NCBI RefSeq assembly: GCF_008041945.1
Contig: NZ_VKAD01000001.1
Location: 248,001 to 312,000 of the forward strand
Direction: 5' to 3'
From: Reinekea thalattae
Lineage (GTDB): Bacteria; Pseudomonadota; Gammaproteobacteria; Pseudomonadales; Natronospirillaceae
DNA length: 64,000 nt
Below the pieces are notes generated by a model. That model had not been told where the DNA came from and searched no databases. It saw only the letters and a program-made list of their open reading frames with translations. Made by a program: the position numbers and the translations under genes. Each line of letters opens with the position of its first letter. Position 1 is the stretch's first letter. Positions 27,323-35,131 of the stretch are shown one piece after another.

Positions 27323-27393
27323 AATGTGTTGTGAGAATGACTATTATTCTTTTTGTTAGCTTTTAATGAAATGAATAATAGGGCGTTCTTAAA

Positions 27394-27609
27394 ATGTATG
27401 TTTGTTTATGCTTAGGTATCACCGACCAAGATATTCGCCAGTCGATAGCAGATGGCGCCAGTTCGGTTAAGCAGGTGCGTGAACAGCTTGGCGCCGGCTC
27501 TCAGTGCGGTAAGTGTGCAATGCATACTCGTCAGCTGGTTCGAGATGAACTGGAACTGTTGAAACAGAGCACTGCATCAGAAACTCAATTGTTTTATGAA
27601 GCTTCTTAA
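27394..27609 (+). CDS. bfd: Bacterioferritin-associated [2Fe-2S] ferredoxin Bfd
   Basis: 71 aa. Donates electrons to bacterioferritin haem to release stored iron. The four cluster cysteines are C4, C6, C38 and C41 (MYVCLCLGIT and GSQCGKCAMH), the spacing of Bfd. It sits next to the two bacterioferritin genes but behind its own iron-box-like palindrome, so storage and release may be regulated separately. No clear ribosome site was seen. Confidence 0.93.
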   Translation: MYVCLCLGITDQDIRQSIADGASSVKQVREQLGAGSQCGKCAMHTRQLVRDELELLKQSTASETQLFYEAS

Positions 27610-27670
27610 TCTTTTAAGTCATAGTCATTGCATTCCGGGTTGCTTAGTTGGTCTGAGTTGTAAAATTAAG

Positions 27671-27694
27671 TCGCCATTTCGCCATTTCGCCATT
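27671..27694 (+). repeat. Three tandem TCGCCATT octamers
   Basis: Three consecutive copies of TCGCCATT between bfd and fliC. A small array 66 bp before the larger GCACACC array. Confidence 0.85.
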
Positions 27695-27760
27695 CATTAT
27701 AGTCGCCTAGCTTCACCAAAACTGTTTGTATCTATTTATAGTTAAGTCTTATTGTCTGCC

Positions 27761-27858
27761 GCACACCGCACACCGCACACCGCACACCGCACACCGCACA
27801 CCGCACACCGCACACCGCACACCGCACACCGCACACCGCACACCGCACACCGCACACC
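27761..27858 (+). repeat. Heptamer array, 14 copies of GCACACC, upstream of fliC
   Basis: Fourteen identical seven-base units with no spacers. The array ends about 52 bp before the sigma-28 -35 box of fliC. The frame across it encodes only repeated His-Arg-Thr-Pro peptides and is not a gene. Copy-number variation is likely because all units are identical. Confidence 0.97.
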
Positions 27859-27910
27859 CACCGCATGCTGTGAAGGTTATATATTTTTGGTTTTTTATTC
27901 CAAAAAACTA

Positions 27911-27938
27911 TAAAAGGTTTTTCAATATCGGCCGTTAT
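27911..27938 (+). promoter_or_regulatory. Sigma-28 promoter of fliC
   Basis: TAAAAGG (from 27911) and GCCGTTAT (27931-27938) resemble the FliA boxes, with spacing one base longer than the optimum. Predicted start is near 27945, giving a leader of about 68 nt. Confidence 0.65.
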
Positions 27939-28012
27939 AAATATTGTGAATCAATAACGTCGCTGGTTCGGGTCGCAATAGGGTGGCACTGTAAGGCGAA
28001 GGAGAAAAGAAT

Positions 28013-30250
28013 ATGGCTTTAGTTATTAATACCAATATGGCCTCGCTTAACGCTCAACGTAACTTGAGCTCTTCTCAAAGCGAGTACAATACATCTTTGC
28101 AACGTTTGTCTTCTGGTCTACGTATTAACAGTGCGAAAGACGATGCAGCAGGTCTTGCAATTTCTGCAAAATTTGAATCTCAAATTACCGGTCTTGATCA
28201 GGCGGTACGTAACGCAGGCGACGGTGTATCGCTAGCGCAAACAGCAGAAGGTGCCTTGGGTACCATGACCGATAACCTTCAGCGTATCCGTGAACTAGCG
28301 GTTCAGTCTTCTAACTCAACCAACTCAGAAGAAAACCGAGTGGCGTTGCAGGCAGAGGTTGAGCAGTTGATGTCGGAAATTACTCGTACAGCTGAAGAGA
28401 CTAACTTTAACGGTCAAAACCTACTAGACGGTAGCTTTAATGGTATTTTCCAGATAGGTGCTGATGCAGGCCAAACTGTAGAAATTAGCATTTCAGAATT
28501 GACGGCGAGCAAGTTAGGCGCCTCTAGTCAGGCTGGTGTTTCAGCGTTAGGTAATGAAAATGCATTATCTAATGGTGACCTTGTCATCAATGGTGAACAG
28601 ATTCGCTCGTCTACAGGTTCTGATGATAACTTGTCTTATGCCAATGCTGCTGCTAGTGGTATCGCTAAGGCTGCAGCTATCAATGAATATGCAGAAGAGA
28701 CCGGCGTAACAGCAACTGTTGATGAAAATGTCATGGTTGGTTCAGGAATGGCTGACCTAGCGACTGATGGTACGGCTGGAGCTGATGCTACTGCTGTTAT
28801 TGCCATTAATGGTGTGGATATCACCATTCAAGGTACGGATAACTCTGATGAAACGGACCGAGCGGCGACGCGTAGCTCTGTTGTTGCATCTATCAATGCC
28901 TTTGCTGAACAAACAGGTGTGACGGCATCAGACGGTGGCGATGAAGGTGGTATCGTGCTAACTGCAGCCGATGGTCGTAATATTGTACTGGAAGATGGTA
29001 CAGGTAACGCCGTAAATGATTTGACTGTGTATGGTCTTCAGGATGGAGATACAGCAGCTACTTCCGCAGGTGCTGATGCGGATGGTGACGGAGTAGATGA
29101 TAGTGGTGTTGCTTCCTATGCTGGTTACACGCTGACTGCTGAAAATGCTTCGACAGATATTGTAATCACCGGCGGTAATGGTACTGGCAGTGGTGATCTT
29201 TCTAACTCTGGCTTAACAGAAGGTACCTACACAGCTCAAAATGCTTATGTCACCTCGACATCTCAGGCTGTTGCTTTTGATACAGATATTGCTACTACTG
29301 AAGCGTTGGCAGCAGAGAAGGCGTTAGATGATGGTGATTTGGTCATTGAGGGTGTAACTATCAGGGCCTCTAGCGCAACTGATGATACCGCTTCCTATAC
29401 AGGTGCGGCTTCTTCAGATGCCTCAGCTTCAGGTATTGCTATCGCGGCAGCTATTAATGATGCTTCAGATGATACTGGTGTTACGGCAACGGTTAACGCA
29501 ACTGAGTTTACTGGTGCGTATGATGCGACTACTGCACTAGCTGGTACGGCAGGTGATACATCTGTGCTTACTCTTAATGGTATTGATATTACGTTAACCG
29601 ATTCAGGTGATTACGATACTAACTTGACCAATGTAGCTGATGCGATTAATCAATATGTTGGTCAAACAGGTGTCACAGCAACGAATAACGGTAAAACTAT
29701 TACGTTAACTGCAGAAGATGGGCGTAATATCTCTACCGAGCTGGTTGGTACGTCAACCGGAGTTCAGTTAGGCCTATCGGGTGTGTCTGAGGTAACTGGT
29801 GAAGCAAATACGACCTACTCTACGGTTACACTAAATGCTGCTTCTGCTATTGATATTGAGTATGGCTCTAACGGTATTGATGGTGTTACTGACTCTGGTT
29901 TTGCAGTGGGTAGTTTTGGTGGCGGTGAAGATGGTACCTTCCTAGAAGATATTGATATTTCTACCTTCGAGGGTGCTCAAGATGCGATTGTTGCCATCGA
30001 TAATGCATTAGAAACAGTAACATCGCAGCAGGCAGAACTTGGTGCAATTCAGAACCGTTTTGAATCAACAGTAACTAACCTTGAAGTAACGCAAGAGAAC
30101 TTGACGGCTGCGCAATCTGCAATTCAGGATGCTGACTTTGCAGAAGAAACAGCAGCGATGTCTCGTGCTTCGGTTCTGCAGCAAGCGGGTATTTCGGTAC
30201 TATCGCAAGCGAACTCAAGTGCCGAGCAAGTGTTGTCACTATTGGGTTAA
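28013..30250 (+). CDS. fliC: Large flagellin FliC (745 aa)
   Basis: Filament subunit. Typical D0/D1 ends: [40 protein letters not shown], and C-terminal [20 protein letters not shown] plus [19 protein letters not shown]. The surface region (about 170-640) is far larger than in a 280-500 aa flagellin. It holds an internal duplication: residues 184-330 and 437-580 share GDLVIxGxxIRxS, ASGIAxAAAIN, TGVTATV, LxxNGxDIT and LTAxDGRNI. The motif DADGDGVDD (355-363), like a calcium-binding acidic loop, lies between the copies. AAGGAG is eight bases upstream of ATG. No cysteine was seen. Confidence 0.96.
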   Translation: MALVINTNMASLNAQRNLSSSQSEYNTSLQRLSSGLRINSAKDDAAGLAISAKFESQITGLDQAVRNAGDGVSLAQTAEGALGTMTDNLQRIRELAVQSSNSTNSEENRVALQAEVEQLMSEITRTAEETNFNGQNLLDGSFNGIFQIGADAGQTVEISISELTASKLGASSQAGVSALGNENALSNGDLVINGEQIRSSTGSDDNLSYANAAASGIAKAAAINEYAEETGVTATVDENVMVGSGMADLATDGTAGADATAVIAINGVDITIQGTDNSDETDRAATRSSVVASINAFAEQTGVTASDGGDEGGIVLTAADGRNIVLEDGTGNAVNDLTVYGLQDGDTAATSAGADADGDGVDDSGVASYAGYTLTAENASTDIVITGGNGTGSGDLSNSGLTEGTYTAQNAYVTSTSQAVAFDTDIATTEALAAEKALDDGDLVIEGVTIRASSATDDTASYTGAASSDASASGIAIAAAINDASDDTGVTATVNATEFTGAYDATTALAGTAGDTSVLTLNGIDITLTDSGDYDTNLTNVADAINQYVGQTGVTATNNGKTITLTAEDGRNISTELVGTSTGVQLGLSGVSEVTGEANTTYSTVTLNAASAIDIEYGSNGIDGVTDSGFAVGSFGGGEDGTFLEDIDISTFEGAQDAIVAIDNALETVTSQQAELGAIQNRFESTVTNLEVTQENLTAAQSAIQDADFAEETAAMSRASVLQQAGISVLSQANSSAEQVLSLLG

Positions 30251-30264
30251 TAGCAACTCTGTTA

Positions 30265-30326
30265 AAGCAGCTTGATGCCAACCTGTTTGGCTATCTAATA
30301 GCAGTAGTATGGGTATCAAGCGGCTT
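30265..30326 (+). other. Extended stem-loop between fliC and flaG
   Basis: AAGCAGCTTGATGCC (30265-30279) pairs with GGTATCAAGCGGCTT (30312-30326) at 13 of 15 positions, enclosing a smaller GCCAA/TTGGC hairpin. No T-run follows, so it is more likely an RNA stability or processing element than a full terminator. It could keep fliC mRNA more abundant than flaG. Confidence 0.5.
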
Positions 30327-30374
30327 GTTGTTAACGGAATTGATTGATAAGCCTAACAGTGAACGGAGGTGGAT

Positions 30375-30800
30375 ATGAATGAAATAAGTGTGCCGCAGCA
30401 AATAAAAAGCAGTACGCCGAAAGCATCCGCGCCGAACACGCAAGCTGATGGAGTGAGTAGTGGGGGTTCCACACCTCCAGCAGTAAGCAATGCGGATAAC
30501 CACGCAGTTGGAGTTGAAGACGGTTTAAGCTTAGCAGTAAACGAGCAAAACAAACCTGAGTCACAACAAAAGGAACAGGAGCAGCTAGCTGCTGCAGTTG
30601 CAAAGTTGAATGATTACGTGCAATCACATGAACGTAAGCTCGACTTTCAGATGGACCAAGATTCAGGTGAAACGGTAGTCACGGTATATGACGCAAACTC
30701 AGAAGAGGTTATTCGCCAAATACCAAACGAAGAGGCTTTGGAGTTAGCTCAGCGATTAAATCAGCAAGAGCCGATCACTCTATTTAGTGCTAATGTTTAA
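30375..30800 (+). CDS. flaG: FlaG family protein
   Basis: 141 aa. FlaG proteins affect filament length and usually sit between flagellin and fliD, as here. A disordered S/P/A-rich first half is followed by the FlaG domain (about 70-135): VAKLNDYVQSHERKLDFQMD and VTVYDANSEEVIRQIPNEEA. ATG 30375 has GGAGG five bases upstream; an in-frame GTG at 30369 overlaps the ribosome site and is rejected. Confidence 0.92.
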   Translation: MNEISVPQQIKSSTPKASAPNTQADGVSSGGSTPPAVSNADNHAVGVEDGLSLAVNEQNKPESQQKEQEQLAAAVAKLNDYVQSHERKLDFQMDQDSGETVVTVYDANSEEVIRQIPNEEALELAQRLNQQEPITLFSANV

Positions 30801-30825
30801 GCTTGCATTTAAAGCTTTTACTGTC

Positions 30826-30851
30826 AAAACCCAGCTTAGCTGGGTTTTTTT
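30826..30851 (+). terminator. Rho-independent terminator after flaG
   Basis: AAAACCCAGC-TTA-GCTGGGTTTT perfect stem followed by T. It is flanked by two copies of GCTTTTACTGTCAAAA (30814-30829 and 30884-30899). Confidence 0.93.
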
Positions 30852-30883
30852 ATGCCTGTAATTTTTACTATGTATGAACTAAG

Positions 30884-30899
30884 GCTTTTACTGTCAAAA
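30884..30899 (+). repeat. Second copy of a 16-bp direct repeat around the flaG terminator
   Basis: GCTTTTACTGTCAAAA occurs at 30814-30829 and again at 30884-30899, 70 bp apart, bracketing the terminator. This looks like a partial duplication of the terminator upstream arm. Confidence 0.8.
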
Positions 30900-30972
30900 G
30901 CGAAGCGTTTTAAAAATAAAGTGTATTTTTATTTTGGTAACAAGTCGTTACAAAGCTTCCATGAAATCTACT

Positions 30973-30999
30973 TAAAGTTTTTGACATATCGGCCGCTAT
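30973..30999 (+). promoter_or_regulatory. Sigma-28 promoter of fliD
   Basis: TAAAGTTT (30973-30980), 11 bases, GCCGCTAT (30992-30999). The -35 box is a perfect FliA match with exact spacing. It lies 127 bp before the fliD start, so fliD has its own late promoter separate from fliC-flaG. Confidence 0.85.
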
Positions 31000-31126
31000 A
31001 GAAACTAGCCGGTTTTGTATCTATTGGCTTAAGCTTTGCATTTGATTAGTGTTAGCAAGTAACTGTTTAATACAGACTATTGCAGTATTAAGTTTCTTTA
31101 ATTGATGAGTTGTTCAGGGTGAGCAT

Positions 31127-34100
31127 ATGGCTAGTGTATCGTCGCTTGGTATTGGTTCTGGGACCTTAACGTCCGATTTAGTGGAGAGCTTAGTTTCCGC
31201 TACTCGAGCGGACGCTGATCTCCGCTTAGCCTCCGATGAAGCGGAAAATGAGGCAGAAATTTCCGCTTGGTCTGAACTGCGAAACTACCTTGAAGACTTA
31301 CAGTCGGCCGCGTCTGCACTATCAAATTCTAATACGATTGATAGTACAACTGCCACGTCTTCGGATGAAGATGTCCTTACAGCAACAACAACGGCCGCAG
31401 CCGAAGCAGGAACCTATCGATTTGAAATAGATCAGGTTGCTACAGCTCATACCTTAGCTAGCCAAAGCTATGACAGTGTTGATGCAGTTGTTGGTACTGG
31501 TGTTTTAACTTTTAGCTTTGGTACGACAACCTTTGCAACAGATGATAGCTATCTTGCCTTCGAGCAGGATGCTGATACGGTTTCTACGCAAATTACAATT
31601 GACTCTAGTAACAACACGCTCGGAGATATTCGTGACGCCATAAACGATGCAGAATTCGGTGTAACGGCATCGATAGTTTATGACGGGAATGGTTATCGAC
31701 TTTTGATGACTAGTGATGAAACCGGCGAAGAGAGCTCAATGGAAATCACTGTTTCAGGTGATTCTGGATTACAAGCACTGGCTTACAACAGTGCCCAGAA
31801 TGATGAATCAGTCAATATGATGCAGACTCAGGCTGCGGAAGATGCATTACTTACTGTTAACGGGTTGTCTATTTCCAGTGCTAGTAATCAATTATCAGAA
31901 GTGATCACTGGCGTTACCATTGATCTAATTGATGCTAAAAGCAGTGCAGTAACATTGAAAATTTCGCAAGATACCGATGAGATTGCCGACAAAATTCAGA
32001 CATTCGTTGATGCTTATAATGAATACGCTGGTCTTTACGACATTCTAACCGAATATTCTGTTAGTGAGGATGACGAGACTATTTCTGAAAATGGTATTTT
32101 GATTGGTGATAACACCCTTCGTACTATTGATGATGCAGTACAAGATATTTTAAGTACTGTCTTAGATGGGCTAGAAAGTGCTACCTATACCTCTTTAGTA
32201 TCACTAGGCATAGAGACAGATCAAAATAATGACTTCATGTTAACTTTTGATAGCAGTACTTTTAATGAGGCTATGGAAGAAGCTTCAGATTCTGTTATTG
32301 GTCTTCTATCCAGTGCAGAAACAGCTACCAGCAGCCAGGTAAGTATATTGTTAACGGGTACTGATACACAGCCGGGAACATACAATGTCGATATCACTCA
32401 GCCTGCTACACAAGGCTATTACCAAGGATTGTCTACTGATGCGCTGGCTTTTGCATCGGATGTGGTAATTTCTGATATTAATGATCAATTTAGTATCACC
32501 TTAAACGGAGATACAGAAGTGATTAGTCTTGAGCAGGGGTCATACTCAAGTGGTGATGAGCTGGCTCAAATGATCCAGACATCTATTAACACTCAATATA
32601 CTAGTGATAGCGTTTCTGTTGAGTTTGATGAAGATAATCTTAGGTTCGCTATAACATCCACAAAATTTGGTAGTGAGTCGGAAGTCGTTATTAATAGTGT
32701 TGATACTATATTAGCAAGTACGCTTGGTATTGCATCGACAGGGTCTGGTGAATATCAAGGAGCTTATTTTGGTTCCTTGGGGGATACTTCCTTTTCTGCT
32801 ATCAGTGATGCCGCGGTCCTTACTGTAGATGAAGAAGATGGTATTGATTTTAATTTAAATCCGGTCAGCTTCGATATTGCATTGACTGGGACGACTGCAG
32901 ATGGCACATACACAATTAACCTAGATGAAGATTGGGCTGATGACATCGATTCAAATGGTGAAATAACTAACGATCGTGATCGTGACGATGTACTAACTTA
33001 TATACAAAGTGAATTAAATGATGCCGGTCTTGCAGGCATTGTGACCGCAGAGTTTAACGATAGTGATCGGTTGGTATTTTATACAGAGCCAGGTGCAGGA
33101 ACTCAGACACTAGATATTTCGAATATTTCGGTCACCGGTAGTGATTACTTAGGCTTGGTTGATAGTTCTAACACGAGCGGTTATACGGTTTCTGGTGCCA
33201 GTTTCGATCTTTCTTATTCTAACCGGGTGGGTGATGTTGACTCGGCTGCGAGTATTGTCGTTCCAGATGGAACTTACGAGACGGCAGAGGACCTAGCCCA
33301 AGCAATACAGGATGCAATTAACGCTGATGCAAATGTTTCTTCAAGTGCTTATGGAGCAACGACAGAGAGAGGCTCGCGTAGTCTTTATACTGCAGTGGAT
33401 TTTGCTTCCGATCCAGCCCAGTTTGTTATGGCAGTCAACGGTCAGGAAGTAACCGTCACAGTCGACACTAATGGTGCTGATAACATTAATAGTATTCAAG
33501 ATGCGATAGATGCTGCTCTAACGGCTGCAGGCATTTCAGAGACAGTTAGTGCAAGCTTAGACAGTAATGGTTTAGTGCTAACAACAGACTCTACTGGGTC
33601 GAGTGAAACACTGGAGATATTATCTGACGGTGCAGGTGCGACAACAAGTTCTGGATCAATTGACTTATCGTCATCTGTTATCGATTTTGCTACAAATCCT
33701 GCAGCGTTCTCTATAGAAGTCGGTGGTTATGATTTTGATATTGAAGTTGACTCAAATGGGCTGACTGGTGATACAGATGAAGAAACAAATCTTAATGCAA
33801 TACAGAATGCACTAAATTCTGCACTAGCTTCTGCTGGTGGTGGCGGAGTATTTAGTGCTGGTGATGTTGAGGCTAAGTTAGACGAAAACGGTTATCTTTA
33901 TTTTGAAACTATTTCTCAACAAGGCGAACAGACAGAATCAACCTTCGGTGCCGATGCCACAATTCAAATTACATCAGTTGATGCAACTAATAATTCACTA
34001 GGATTGACTGCCGAAGCTTCACCTAATATTAATGGTTATGACAGCTTTGGCTTGAGCTTGGGTTTATATTACGGATTCGATTCCGGTGCTACGGTAACTT

Positions 34101-35047
34101 ATAAACAGAATGATGAAGGAGAAGGTGGATTTTCAATCTCCTTTGATAATGATACGGATGTAACCCTCAGTAATATATCAACTGAGGCAACTGCATTATT
34201 GGGCTTTTCTACTACTAATTACAGTGGATCTGAAAATCAAATCGGTCAGGATGTTGCGGGTACTATTAATGGAGTGGAGGCTATCGGTAATGGTCAGTTT
34301 TTGACTGCAGCCGAAGGTAATGAGTCTGCAACAAATGGTTACTTATTAGGCTTTTCTGCAGCAGATTTTAGTGAAGCGGTTATTATTGATAGCTCTAATA
34401 ATAAATTTACCATTGAAGTTGATGGTGTAGAGTCTAATGAAATCGAAATAACGCCGGGTGCTTATGCTAGTGCTGATGATTTGATGGCAGAAATAGAGGA
34501 ACAAATTAATAGCGACTCGAACATTTACTTAGCAGACCTCGGTGTTGAACTTCAGTACGATGCTGATAATGCAATTTTTGGTATTTTTTCAGAATCTACG
34601 GGCTCTGAGTCTTCTATATCTATTACAGATATTAATAGCGGGCTAGTTGATATCTTAGGAATGGCTGAATCGACTCAGGGGGTTGATGGTTCTGAAGCCT
34701 CAGGAGAGGTTGATGACGCGGCAGGTCTAATGCTCAAAGTAACCGCTACTTCAGCTGGGTATTATGGTAGTGTCACTTATGTCGAAGGGATTTTTGCTAA
34801 TTTAGATGGCTATTTTGATGATATCTTAGGTTCTAATGGTCTAGTAACCTACAAGGAAACTGTGCTCGAAGAAGAAGCGACAGAGATTGATACGGAAATG
34901 AATGATCTAGATGATGAAATGGAAACTTATGCGGCAAGGTTATCTGATCAATTTATATACTACGATTCAGTTATTGCGGAGTTAAATAGCTGGGGCCAAT
35001 ACATTACCTCTCTATTTGCTGCTTTAACCAGTAACGATGACGAATAG
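31127..35047 (+). CDS. fliD: Giant filament cap protein FliD (1306 aa)
   Basis: HAP2 cap, usually 450-700 aa. The N-terminal domain (MASVSSLGIGSGTLTSDLVE to about residue 110, GTYRFEIDQVATAHTLASQS) and the C-terminal domain (LDGYFDDILGSNGLVTYKET, then a helix with QFIYYDSVIAELNSWGQYI) match FliD. The long middle has serial modules starting near 455, 582, 692, 763, 858 and 1092 with the pattern F.I..nG....v......G......i..AIn.al...g. An acidic loop DIDSNGEITND lies at 606-616, similar to calcium-binding loops. The protein is very acidic and no cysteine was seen. It follows its own sigma-28 promoter. Confidence 0.92.
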   Translation: MASVSSLGIGSGTLTSDLVESLVSATRADADLRLASDEAENEAEISAWSELRNYLEDLQSAASALSNSNTIDSTTATSSDEDVLTATTTAAAEAGTYRFEIDQVATAHTLASQSYDSVDAVVGTGVLTFSFGTTTFATDDSYLAFEQDADTVSTQITIDSSNNTLGDIRDAINDAEFGVTASIVYDGNGYRLLMTSDETGEESSMEITVSGDSGLQALAYNSAQNDESVNMMQTQAAEDALLTVNGLSISSASNQLSEVITGVTIDLIDAKSSAVTLKISQDTDEIADKIQTFVDAYNEYAGLYDILTEYSVSEDDETISENGILIGDNTLRTIDDAVQDILSTVLDGLESATYTSLVSLGIETDQNNDFMLTFDSSTFNEAMEEASDSVIGLLSSAETATSSQVSILLTGTDTQPGTYNVDITQPATQGYYQGLSTDALAFASDVVISDINDQFSITLNGDTEVISLEQGSYSSGDELAQMIQTSINTQYTSDSVSVEFDEDNLRFAITSTKFGSESEVVINSVDTILASTLGIASTGSGEYQGAYFGSLGDTSFSAISDAAVLTVDEEDGIDFNLNPVSFDIALTGTTADGTYTINLDEDWADDIDSNGEITNDRDRDDVLTYIQSELNDAGLAGIVTAEFNDSDRLVFYTEPGAGTQTLDISNISVTGSDYLGLVDSSNTSGYTVSGASFDLSYSNRVGDVDSAASIVVPDGTYETAEDLAQAIQDAINADANVSSSAYGATTERGSRSLYTAVDFASDPAQFVMAVNGQEVTVTVDTNGADNINSIQDAIDAALTAAGISETVSASLDSNGLVLTTDSTGSSETLEILSDGAGATTSSGSIDLSSSVIDFATNPAAFSIEVGGYDFDIEVDSNGLTGDTDEETNLNAIQNALNSALASAGGGGVFSAGDVEAKLDENGYLYFETISQQGEQTESTFGADATIQITSVDATNNSLGLTAEASPNINGYDSFGLSLGLYYGFDSGATVTYKQNDEGEGGFSISFDNDTDVTLSNISTEATALLGFSTTNYSGSENQIGQDVAGTINGVEAIGNGQFLTAAEGNESATNGYLLGFSAADFSEAVIIDSSNNKFTIEVDGVESNEIEITPGAYASADDLMAEIEEQINSDSNIYLADLGVELQYDADNAIFGIFSESTGSESSISITDINSGLVDILGMAESTQGVDGSEASGEVDDAAGLMLKVTATSAGYYGSVTYVEGIFANLDGYFDDILGSNGLVTYKETVLEEEATEIDTEMNDLDDEMETYAARLSDQFIYYDSVIAELNSWGQYITSLFAALTSNDDE

Positions 35048-35077
35048 AACGGAGTTTGTTTTATAACCTAACTGAAA

Positions 35078-35114
35078 AAACGCTAACTATTTTATTGAAA
35101 ATGTATTAGCGTTT
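35078..35114 (+). terminator. Possible terminator hairpin after fliD
   Basis: AAACGCTAA (35078-35086) and TTAGCGTTT (35106-35114) form a perfect nine-pair stem with a 19-base loop. Only a short T-run follows, so efficiency is uncertain. Confidence 0.5.
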
Positions 35115-35131
35115 CGAGCTTCAACAGGTGT

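Noticed and set aside
27726-28022. Open frame of 98 codons across the heptamer array
   Set aside because: It is mostly a repeated His-Arg-Thr-Pro-type peptide caused by the GCACACC repeats and runs into the fliC start; no ribosome site or family signal.
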